Shown here one piece after another: positions 1 to 6,726 of a stretch of 7,216 nucleotides of DNA. This DNA is from an uncultured Clostridiaceae bacterium (GTDB lineage Bacteria > Bacillota > Clostridia > TANB77 > CAG-508): the NCBI GenBank assembly GCA_958417695.1, contig CATZDQ010000084.1, forward strand, positions 1-7,216, given 5' to 3'. Numbering within the stretch: position 1 is the stretch's first letter; the number at the start of each line of letters is the position of its first letter. The position numbers and the translations under genes were made by a program. Under the pieces are notes generated by a model. It worked only from the letters and a program-made list of their open reading frames with translations. It searched no databases and was not told the DNA's origin.

Positions 1-652
1 AGAATGTGGATAATCACTTTTCTCCATTATTTCTTTATCTAAACCTGTTATCTTATTGGCACAAAGTGGTACTAAAGAAGGTCTTATTTTGGTTATGGTA
101 TGTCCTAATTTCTGTGCTAGTAAATATCCATCTCCTGTAGAACCAGTTGCTGGATAGCTCTTTCCACCAGTCGCTAAAATAACTTTATCTGCTGCTATTT
201 TACTACCATCTTGTAATAAGACTTCCGTTATCTGTCCTTCTTGTTGTATGATTTCCTTTACAGCACTATTGGTTCTTATTTCCACATTTTCTTGTTTTAA
301 TTTTTTTAAGAACACTTGTAAAACATCTTGAGAACGATTAGAAACCGGAAAAATTCGATTTCCTCTTTCTTCTTTTACTAGGACATTTTCTTCCTTCAAA
401 AACTCTAACATATCTTGGTTTGTATATTGTTCAAAAGCACTATATAAAAATCGGCCATTTCCTGGCGTATTGGGTATGAACTCTTCCATTGGTAAACTAC
501 TGGTAATATTACATCTACCTTTTCCAGTAATTAACAATTTTCTACCGAAGCATATTCATTTTTTCTAATAAAATTACTGTATGTTTTTCTTTGGCAGCTG
601 TTATTGCTGCCATCATACCAGCGGGTCCTCCACCGATTACTACTACTTTCAT
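1..652 (-). pseudogene. NAD(P)/FAD-dependent oxidoreductase, HI0933/BaiN family; frame broken near the N-terminus and 3' end outside the window
   Basis: This is a flavoprotein of the HI0933 (TIGR00275-like, YtfP/BaiN) family, thought to be a cytosolic FAD enzyme whose substrate is usually unknown. The ATG at 652-650 opens with MKVVVIGGGPAG, the Rossmann FAD-binding glycine motif, and continues to LLEKMNML. It then reads CGG and stops at TAG (544-542), giving only 36 residues. The family continues in the +1 frame from GGT at 546: GRKLLITGKGRCNIT, then PGNGRFLYSAF and ATGGKSYPATGSTGDGY, with no stop to position 1 (182 codons). Together about 218 residues of a normally about 400-residue protein are visible. 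The start is supported by AAGAGG (668-663) 10 bases upstream, overlapping the TAA of the preceding gene. It is the last visible gene of the run. The break may be a real mutation or an assembly error. The family call is firm, the pseudogene status is not. Confidence 0.85.
542..558 (-). other. Frame break inside the flavoprotein gene
   Basis: Reading from the ATG at 652, codons ATG-CTT-CGG-TAG end the frame at 544-542. Dropping one base, for example the C that is g547 on the plus strand, gives ATG-CTT-GGT-AGA-AAA, that is MLGRK, exactly the family's usual x-L-G-[RK]-K before the L-x-I-[ST]-G motif. The downstream frame has its own TGA at 558-556, so the extra base must lie between that TGA and 546. 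Changing the nearby run of six A by one or two cannot join the frames. A minus-one shift or one extra A meets TAA soon after. One or two extra or missing bases elsewhere in this short stretch remain possible. Confidence 0.85.
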
Positions 653-666
653 GTTTTTATATCCTC

Positions 667-1911
667 TTATTTTAAATTTTGAATGGCTTTTAGTACCCCT
701 ATTTTTCCATATTCATAGGTTAACCCTCCTTGCATAAAAGCAACGTAAGGCGGTCTAATTGGTCCGTCGCAAGAAAGTTCTATGGAAGAGCCTTGTGTAA
801 AAGCACCTGCTGCCATAATAACTTGGTCAGTATAGCCTGGCATATCCCATGGCTCTGGAATGGAGTCTGCATCTATAGGAGATCCCATTTGTATACCTTG
901 GCAATAGTCAATTAGCTTTTCTGGTGCTCCAAAACATATCGTTTGTACAATATCTGCTCTTTTTTCATTATAGCGTGGTTCTACCATATATCCTAATTTT
1001 TCTAGCATTCTACTAGCTAGCACTGCTGTTTTCAAACTAGCTGCCACTACACTTGGTGCTAAGAATAAACCTTGCAATATAGATTTATTAATACCCAAAG
1101 TAGGTCCAACTTCTTTTCCTTCCCCTGGTGCCGTTAATCTTTCTGCTGCAAGTTTAACTAAATCCCTTCTTCCTGCGATATACGCACCATTTGGTGCAAT
1201 ACCACCACCTAAGTTCTTAATTAAAGAACCTACTATAACATCTGCACCTACTTCTAACGGTTCTTTTGTACCAACAAATTCACAATAACAATTGTCTATC
1301 ATAATGATTACTTCTTTGTCCACTTGTCTAATACACTGTATTACTTTTTCTACTTGTTCAATAGAGATACTTTTTCTAGTACTATAACCTTTTGAACGTT
1401 GTATCTCTATTAACTTTACTTTTTCTTTTTTTAATCTTTCTTGTATTGCTGTATAATTAAAATCATTTTCCAATAATTCTATTTGTTCAAAAGAAATTCC
1501 ATAGGATTTTAGAGAACTTGGATTTTCTTGTATACCAATCACTTCATCCAAAGTATCATAAGGTTTTCCCGTAATACTAAGCAAAGTATCCCCTGGTCTT
1601 AAGAAAGCAAATAAGGCAACCGTTAAAGCATGTGTCCCTGAAATGAATTGACTTCTAACTAAACTATCTTCTGCTTTTAATACTTGCGCATATACCTTTT
1701 CAATTGTATCTCTGCCTACATCTCCATAACCATACCCTGTTGTACTCCCAAAATGCATATCTGAAATATGGTTATCTTGGAATGCCTTTAAAACTTTTAA
1801 ACTATTATATTGACATACCTGTTCTATTTGCTTAAATTCTGTTTGTATTTCTTTTTCTGACTCTTTGGCTAACTCCTCCATTTTTTTATCGATTCCAATT
1901 ATTTCGTACAT
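667..1911 (-). CDS. PLP-dependent enzyme of the YnbB / aluminium-resistance (methionine gamma-lyase-like) family
   Basis: This 414-residue cytosolic protein is a fold-type I pyridoxal-phosphate enzyme of the Alumin_res family (COG4100, Bacillus YnbB). These are commonly named methionine gamma-lyase family or cystathionine beta-lyase-like proteins, and their physiological substrate is not settled. The length is full for the family. Visible marks are GSTTGYGYGDVGRD (about 55-68), SQFISGTHAL (87-96, the cofactor-phosphate region), LRPGDTLLSITGKPYDT (104-120), the PLP-ring aspartate in IMIDNCY (Asp206), and SLIKNLGGG with Lys232 as the likely Schiff-base lysine. The C-terminal IELSCDGPIRPPYVAFMQGG is also typical. 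The start has AAGGG (1927-1923) 11 bases upstream. The gene follows the WG-repeat gene by 21 bases and precedes the flavoprotein gene by 14, so co-transcription is likely. The link to aluminium tolerance comes from an old heterologous observation and says little about its role here. Confidence 0.93.
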   Translation of the reverse strand: MYEIIGIDKKMEELAKESEKEIQTEFKQIEQVCQYNSLKVLKAFQDNHISDMHFGSTTGYGYGDVGRDTIEKVYAQVLKAEDSLVRSQFISGTHALTVALFAFLRPGDTLLSITGKPYDTLDEVIGIQENPSSLKSYGISFEQIELLENDFNYTAIQERLKKEKVKLIEIQRSKGYSTRKSISIEQVEKVIQCIRQVDKEVIIMIDNCYCEFVGTKEPLEVGADVIVGSLIKNLGGGIAPNGAYIAGRRDLVKLAAERLTAPGEGKEVGPTLGINKSILQGLFLAPSVVAASLKTAVLASRMLEKLGYMVEPRYNEKRADIVQTICFGAPEKLIDYCQGIQMGSPIDADSIPEPWDMPGYTDQVIMAAGAFTQGSSIELSCDGPIRPPYVAFMQGGLTYEYGKIGVLKAIQNLK

Positions 1912-1932
1912 ATTTTTATTATCCCTTCTTCT

Positions 1933-3708
1933 TTATAATTCATCTGAATAATATTCTAGTCCATAACCAAAGTTTAATTTACAATACTTTCCTATAAATT
2001 CTGGCTCTTGCCATTCGATTGCATAGCTTGGTTCTACTATTATATTTCCTTGTGCATCTATCACACCCCATTTGCCATCTTTTTTAATTCCTGCAAACCC
2101 ATAAACATTTAATTCTGTTACCATATCATAAATGGCTTTTACTTGTTCTTGTCCTTGTTTATTGACAAATCCCCATTTTTCTCCCTGTTTTTTAGCAAAT
2201 AATGTATGATTTGTAAATAATTGTGTATTTTCTACCACATTTCCTTTTAAATCTAAATACACTCTTTGGTTATCTGATAAAACTTTTATATAGGTATCTT
2301 GTGCATAAATAGTAGCATTTTCTACAGAAGCTACTTTCTTTATTTGCTCATTATATAAATCAGTTGTATTGGTTAGTGTATTGATAGCTTGCAATGCTGT
2401 ACTACCTTCTATTTTTTGAATAACCTGATACATAAATGGAACTTTATTTTTCTTAGTCGTTGCATCTACAATTCCTATTTTTCCTTCTCTCGTAACCATA
2501 AAGTACTCTCCAAAAGCATACTCGACATACGTATATTCTGTTGGCAAAATCGTTTTCTTATCTTTACTAACAATTCCATATAAATTATCTTGATTTATAG
2601 CAATATAATAATTTCCATCAGCTACTGATATATAACTGATATCTGCTGTATTTTCCTGTAATTCTCCATTTTTGCTAAATATCTGTGTGGTTCCTTCTTT
2701 TTGTGCTTGCATTTCATCACTGGTTAATACTACATTATCATATTCTGGTTGTAATAGGACTCTTCCTGTTAAATCCATGACTCCTTGTTTTCCCGCTTTT
2801 TGTATTATGAATAATTGGTTTAAGCGATTAAATTCCACATCTTCATATTCATGCTTTACAATATAATCTTTATTTTTTAAAATAGCAGCTTGTCCTTTTT
2901 GAAAAGCCACTAGATATACATTTTTATCATCCATTAACTCTGTCACTCTATCTACTTCATTATACTGTGTATCTAATAACTTTTCTCCTCTATAGCTTAT
3001 ATAGCCATAGCGATACCCTTCTTGTGTTTTATTACCAACAATAAAACCAGCTGCTTGGTACTTGGTAGTATCATGATAATAACCATCTGCTGTAATAGTG
3101 TCATATTCTGGCTTTATTATTTGTTTCCCTTTCATATTGATAATACCATATTTTCCATTTTGGCTAACTAACAAACACCCTTCTTTATATAAAAGACTTT
3201 CTATAGAATCATAAACTGCTTTCGTAATTTCCTTCCCATTAAAATCTAAAATACCATACTTTCCATTTTGGCGATAAGCTAAAATACTTTTTTCAAAAGG
3301 AACTTCTGTAGTAGCTTCTTTAAATGCAAGTGCTTTTACTTGTTCATATTTTGAAAATAATTCTTCGGCTTTTTCATTATATACTTTTGTCTGATATTCC
3401 CCTGTTTCTTGGTTATAATGATTGGCACAAACAAAGATACCTTTAGATGGATTTGGTATTTGAATCATGTCATATTTAGGTTCTATAACGGTTTTACCTT
3501 CTTTATTAATCACACCATATTTTCCATTTTCATAAAGTTTGAAGTATTGGTATTCTCCTATTTCTTCTACTGTATAGCTAGTATCTTGTTGCATTAGAAT
3601 TACCACTATAGCAATAGCAGCTATTACTACCATACAAGCTATAACTATCCATAGCCATTTCCTTTTTTGATTTTCTTTTACTACAATTTTTCCAGTTTCT
3701 TTTTTCAT
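1933..3708 (-). CDS. Membrane-anchored WG-repeat protein
   Basis: This 591-residue protein has a Lys/Arg-rich N-terminus (residues 1-18), one hydrophobic segment (about 19-39, WLWIVIACMVV onward) and then a long repeat domain. This fits a signal-anchor protein with the repeats outside the membrane. The repeats are of the WG/KWG beta-repeat type (WG_beta_rep): a short NGKYG or GKWG turn, a hydrophobic strand, a GK or GN turn and an ExxYD end. The clearest are at about 58-80, 145-167, 181-203, 228-250, 303-324, 372-394, 405-427, 505-527 and 541-562. Weaker ones lie near 269-290 and 478-497. No catalytic motif is seen. The family's function is unknown, with binding or scaffolding the usual guess. 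The start has AAAGG (3724-3720) 11 bases upstream. The gene sits between the CNNM-type gene (22-base gap) and the PLP-enzyme gene (21-base gap). The last 25 residues, with EWQEPEFIGKYCKLNFGYG, fall outside the repeat pattern. Confidence 0.88.
   Translation of the reverse strand: MKKETGKIVVKENQKRKWLWIVIACMVVIAAIAIVVILMQQDTSYTVEEIGEYQYFKLYENGKYGVINKEGKTVIEPKYDMIQIPNPSKGIFVCANHYNQETGEYQTKVYNEKAEELFSKYEQVKALAFKEATTEVPFEKSILAYRQNGKYGILDFNGKEITKAVYDSIESLLYKEGCLLVSQNGKYGIINMKGKQIIKPEYDTITADGYYHDTTKYQAAGFIVGNKTQEGYRYGYISYRGEKLLDTQYNEVDRVTELMDDKNVYLVAFQKGQAAILKNKDYIVKHEYEDVEFNRLNQLFIIQKAGKQGVMDLTGRVLLQPEYDNVVLTSDEMQAQKEGTTQIFSKNGELQENTADISYISVADGNYYIAINQDNLYGIVSKDKKTILPTEYTYVEYAFGEYFMVTREGKIGIVDATTKKNKVPFMYQVIQKIEGSTALQAINTLTNTTDLYNEQIKKVASVENATIYAQDTYIKVLSDNQRVYLDLKGNVVENTQLFTNHTLFAKKQGEKWGFVNKQGQEQVKAIYDMVTELNVYGFAGIKKDGKWGVIDAQGNIIVEPSYAIEWQEPEFIGKYCKLNFGYGLEYYSDEL
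2023..3537 (-). repeat. Tandem WG-type repeats in protein (about 9 clear, 2 or more degenerate)
   Basis: The coding DNA shows the repeat directly. The plus-strand string ccatattttccatttt, or near copies of it (KYG codons reversed), occurs around 3150, 3252 and 3514, with a related ccccatttgccat near 2067 and ccccattttt near 2173. At protein level each unit is about 22-23 residues, separated by spacers of variable length (about 14 to 80 residues). This spacing suggests irregular blades or strands rather than a uniform solenoid. The copies have diverged well beyond recent duplication, except that the three nearest the N-terminus with NGKYG are closest to each other. Confidence 0.8.
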
Positions 3709-3730
3709 GCTTCTTCAAACCTTTCTTCTC

Positions 3731-5056
3731 TTATTTGTTTGTTTCGTCTATTTCTTCTGTTGGCACTGTTTTATTTTTACAAGCTTTCACCCATAAAATT
3801 CTTCTATCTTCATAGGTTTCAATTTTATAATTTACTTTTTCAGTTTCTATTTCTGGTTTTTCGCCATTGGCTGGGATTCTTCCTAATAGTTCTAATAGGT
3901 AGCCAGATAAAGTATCATAATCGCCTTCTGGTATTTCTATTCCTAAGATTTTCTTTAGTTCATAGATTGAGACACTGCCACTAATTAAAAATGTACCATC
4001 ATCTATTTTTTGATACTCTTCTTCTGCTTCATCATATTCATCAAAGATATTTCCTACAATTTCTTCTAATAAATCTTCCATCGTAACCACACCTGCTGTA
4101 CCTCCATATTCATCTACAACTATAGCCATTTGTTTTTTACTTCTTTGTAAATCTCGAAATAATTCATTTATTGGTTTAGATTCTGAGACAAAATAGGCTT
4201 CTCTCATAATATCTGCTATCTTGATTTTAGATTTATTTTTCCAATATTTTAATAAATCTTTTACAAACAAAATGCCTTGTATATTATCAATTGTCTCCTC
4301 ATAAACGGGTATTCTACTATATTTTAATTCATCTACTTGTTTAATGATATCTTCAATGTTTTCTTGTACTTCTATTGCAAAGACATCTGTTCTGTGAGTC
4401 ATTACCTCAGAAGCAGTGATATCGTCAAATTCAAAGATATTATGAATCATTTCTTTTTCTTCTTGGTCAATAGTGCCTTTTTCTTCTCCTTCATCAATCA
4501 TCATTTTAATTTCTTCTTCAGTTACAATCTCTTCTTCATTTTCTGAGATACCAAACAACTTAGAAATAAGATTAGTAGATACCGTTAGGATTTTGACAAA
4601 CGGTGCTGTTATAACAGATATTACTTTAATAATACCTATTGTGGCATATGAAATCTTTTCATAATATTTCATGGCAATTCTTTTGGGTACCAATTCTCCA
4701 AATACTAGCGTAAAAAAAGATAAAATTAGCGTGATTAAAATAATTGCTATACTTCTAAATACTTCTATACTGATAAATGGAAAAGCTCCATGTAAAGCTG
4801 GTGCCAGAATATCTGCAAAAGCATCTGATGCAAAGGCACTAGATAAAAAACCAGCTAATGTTATACCGATTTGTATAGTAGCTAAGAATTTACTTGGATT
4901 TTTTAACATCTTCTCTATTTGCTTAGCCTTTTTATTTCCCTCTTTTGCTTGTTTTTCTATTTTGGCATCATTTAAAGAAATAAAGGCAATTTCTGTTGCT
5001 GCAAAATATGCATTTAATAAAATAAGAATACATAAAATGACTAATTGTAAAATCAT
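3731..5056 (-). CDS. Hemolysin-family CNNM/CorC-type membrane protein (DUF21, CBS pair, CorC_HlyC domain)
   Basis: This 441-residue integral membrane protein has the complete architecture of the TlyC/CorC-like UPF0053 family, related to CNNM magnesium transporters and Bacillus YhdP/MpfA. Residues about 1-170 form the DUF21 transmembrane domain, with NAYFAATEIAF (15-25), IQIGITLAGFLSSAFAS (61-77) and GELVPKRIAM (120-129). Residues about 217-335 are two CBS domains, the second ending in VVDEYGGTAGVVTMEDLLEE. Residues about 350-425 are the CorC_HlyC domain (GDYDTLSGYLLELLGRIP). Homologues act in Mg2+ efflux or divalent-cation homeostasis, with the CBS pair sensing nucleotide. The 'hemolysin' name is historical and does not imply toxicity. 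The start at 5056 is the only option, since an in-frame TAA lies six bases upstream of it. The best Shine-Dalgarno (GAGAGGAAG, 5078-5070) is rather far, about 13-16 bases away. It is the first gene after the consensus promoter at 5119-5147 and heads a four-gene run. Confidence 0.94.
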   Translation of the reverse strand: MILQLVILCILILLNAYFAATEIAFISLNDAKIEKQAKEGNKKAKQIEKMLKNPSKFLATIQIGITLAGFLSSAFASDAFADILAPALHGAFPFISIEVFRSIAIILITLILSFFTLVFGELVPKRIAMKYYEKISYATIGIIKVISVITAPFVKILTVSTNLISKLFGISENEEEIVTEEEIKMMIDEGEEKGTIDQEEKEMIHNIFEFDDITASEVMTHRTDVFAIEVQENIEDIIKQVDELKYSRIPVYEETIDNIQGILFVKDLLKYWKNKSKIKIADIMREAYFVSESKPINELFRDLQRSKKQMAIVVDEYGGTAGVVTMEDLLEEIVGNIFDEYDEAEEEYQKIDDGTFLISGSVSIYELKKILGIEIPEGDYDTLSGYLLELLGRIPANGEKPEIETEKVNYKIETYEDRRILWVKACKNKTVPTEEIDETNK

Positions 5057-5118
5057 ACTTTTTTACACGCTTCCTCTCTTGTTCTATGGTATTATTTATA
5101 ACCATTTTTGTCATTTTT

Positions 5119-5147
5119 ATTATATCTTTAAAGCGTATAACTGTCAA
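5119..5147 (-). promoter_or_regulatory. Perfect consensus sigma-A promoter
   Basis: On the minus strand the -35 box TTGACA lies at 5147-5142 and the -10 box TATAAT at 5124-5119. The spacer is exactly 17 bases, so both hexamers and the spacing match the vegetative consensus in full. Transcription should begin near 5112, giving a leader of about 55 bases to the ATG at 5056. The -35 box starts three bases past the stop codon of the upstream exported-protein gene. It should drive the CNNM-type gene and, with no terminator visible in the gaps, the three genes after it. No operator is evident. A weak inverted repeat (ATGGT...ACCAT, about 5086-5106) lies just inside the leader. Confidence 0.88.
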
Positions 5148-5150
5148 TTC

Positions 5151-6713
5151 TTATTTTACTTTATTTGCAGTATCTTTTCCCCAACTAGTTAGCAAAAATG
5201 GAACTTCTGAATTTGGTATTAAGCTAACGCGTATAGCAGACATTGGTCTATCTTTTTGGTACATAGTCAATTCTCCATTTTTACAAGGTGCAAGCCATCC
5301 TGATTCTTCCACATAGATTTGATAAACAACACTATATTCTGAAGTATCTTTTAAAGTTAATTGTATTCCAGATACACCAAATGGCAGATTATTTTTAGAA
5401 GGAAATGTAATGGGATTCTTTCCATTAATGTCTGTGTTTCCAGCTCTATTAATATCAGCACCTCCAAACTGAAAATAATAATTTCCATCTTTTAATAAAC
5501 TACTCGCTGAAAGCATAGAAGCCCACCTATCTATACTAGGGTTATATCCATGATAGTAAATTGCTTTAGTATCTGCACATCTAGCAATTCCACCTTCTCC
5601 CCAATAGGTATGCACATAAGCTCTTGCTTGTAAAAAATCCATTTCTACATTTCCAGATATTCCAAAAGCGATTCCTTCTGTTTTATATTTTGGATTTTTT
5701 TCAATTGCCTCTTTTCCTGCAATATCTCCATTTCCATAGCCATATGTCCATCCTACTTCTGAATTGTGAGAAGCATATCGTAATTGTACTTTTTCTGCTT
5801 GCGTAATGGTTATAGATACCATTGTTTGATTTCCCGCTAAATCTATTACTGGTAGTTCATAAGATACATTACTTTGAAATTGCTTACTATACCCTTGCTC
5901 TCCTTTTTCCCAATCTGACAATTCTTGAATGGTTTCGCTAGGTTCTATTTGTAATTCTACGATACCATTTTCTATTCTCTGCGTTGTTACTTTTGCAGTT
6001 GGAGCAGTATTGTCTATTTGTATGTTTGTTTCTAATTGGCAAGCTTCATTTTCTCCACCTAAACTATCTTGCACACTTCCTTTTGGAATTTGTATAGTAA
6101 GTTTACCTTCTTCTTGTATGTTTTGAATATAACACACAGCCATATTTTCTTGCATAGTTATTTCTAGTTGTGCAGTTTGACTAATATTCTCTTGTATATA
6201 TATTTGTATATTCTCTTTTGTTAATTGTTTCTGTATAGGTGCTTTACTAGTCATGAGTAAATCTATTCTAATTTGTGCTTCTTGATTTGCATACATAGGA
6301 TATATCGTATTGCTATTTTCTATTTGTTGTATTTGTATACTTGGAACATTTTCTATTATATTAGTAATTTGAATTTCTACTAATGTTGTATTTCCTGATA
6401 AATCTTCTAACTGGATTGTTTCTTTTGTATTTTGCTCATATACTTTTTGCATACTATTTTCTTGTTTTCTATATTCCCAACCTGCTACTGGTTTTACTTC
6501 TTCCTCTAAATGTAATGTAACCATAACAGGTTCTTTTGTTACTTCTAGCGTAGAATATTGTACAATTACTTTTGGTGGCTGTTTATCTATACTTATTTTT
6601 CCAACTACTAAACTTTCTTCCATATGGTATTTTGCAAAGCTGACCACCATATATCCTATCCAAATCATGGCTATACTAACTATCATTATCCACATTTTTT
6701 TATTTTTTAGCAT
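5151..6713 (-). CDS. Exported Ig-like / ChW-like surface protein of unknown function
   Basis: I do not recognise a named gene. The 520-residue product has a short basic N-terminus and one hydrophobic segment (about 8-27), then sequence with the look of a secreted or anchored protein. Residues about 40-118 and 233-305 resemble bacterial Ig-like domains: each begins near IDKQPPKV or IDNTAPTAKV and ends in a D-L-[SA]-G-N turn (EDLSGNTT, IDLAGNQT). Residues about 140-232 look like a further Ig-like module (LTIQIPKGSVQDSLGG). Residues about 308-500 are distinct. They hold two ChW-like (clostridial hydrophobic, conserved G-W) motifs, YASHNSEVGW (313-322) with G-D-I-A-G, and YQIYVEESGW (464-473) with K-N-G-E and AIRVSLIP, separated by an aromatic-rich segment with Cys379. 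ChW domains are thought to act at the cell surface in adhesion or glycan binding. No LPXTG or catalytic motif is seen. The start has AAGGAGG 6 bases upstream. Confidence 0.75.
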   Translation of the reverse strand: MLKNKKMWIMIVSIAMIWIGYMVVSFAKYHMEESLVVGKISIDKQPPKVIVQYSTLEVTKEPVMVTLHLEEEVKPVAGWEYRKQENSMQKVYEQNTKETIQLEDLSGNTTLVEIQITNIIENVPSIQIQQIENSNTIYPMYANQEAQIRIDLLMTSKAPIQKQLTKENIQIYIQENISQTAQLEITMQENMAVCYIQNIQEEGKLTIQIPKGSVQDSLGGENEACQLETNIQIDNTAPTAKVTTQRIENGIVELQIEPSETIQELSDWEKGEQGYSKQFQSNVSYELPVIDLAGNQTMVSITITQAEKVQLRYASHNSEVGWTYGYGNGDIAGKEAIEKNPKYKTEGIAFGISGNVEMDFLQARAYVHTYWGEGGIARCADTKAIYYHGYNPSIDRWASMLSASSLLKDGNYYFQFGGADINRAGNTDINGKNPITFPSKNNLPFGVSGIQLTLKDTSEYSVVYQIYVEESGWLAPCKNGELTMYQKDRPMSAIRVSLIPNSEVPFLLTSWGKDTANKVK

Positions 6714-6719
6714 CTGTTT

Positions 6720-6726
6720 CCTCCTT
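6720..6726 (-). promoter_or_regulatory. Strong ribosome binding site overlapping the upstream stop codon
   Basis: AAGGAGG (minus strand, 6726-6720) is six bases before the ATG at 6713-6711 and fixes that start. Its first two A are the last two bases of the TAA (6727-6725) of the preceding gene. Ribosomes ending there sit on the next start site, so translational coupling of the two exported proteins is likely. It is the best Shine-Dalgarno in the window. Confidence 0.85.

Noticed and set aside
542..575. Programmed frameshifting at the A-run in the flavoprotein gene
   Set aside because: The shift needed is +1 and must occur after the A-run. A minus-one slip or added A leads to TAA, and one lost A leads to TGA. 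No programmed-shift signal is seen and the family does not use one.
3667..3984. Plus-strand open frame of 105 codons
   Set aside because: It lies antisense across the start of the WG-repeat gene and the end of the CNNM-type gene, its product is Phe/Leu-rich from reversed Lys/Glu codons, and it has no recognisable domain. It is a shadow.
5085..5107. Weak inverted repeat ATGGT...ACCAT in the leader, as terminator or riboswitch
   Set aside because: Only about five to seven mostly A-T pairs, with one bulge and no following T-run. It does not match a terminator or any known Mg2+ or other riboswitch.
5057..5114. Possible upstream reading frame in the leader, beginning ATGACAAAAATGG on the minus strand
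   Set aside because: The first ATG (5114-5112) lies at or before the expected transcript start. Neither it nor the second ATG has a Shine-Dalgarno, and the frame runs out of phase into the CNNM-type gene.
4671..5192. Plus-strand open frame of 173 codons
   Set aside because: It is antisense to the well-conserved DUF21 domain and runs through the promoter gap. No family resemblance or convincing ribosome site was seen, so it is treated as a shadow despite its length.
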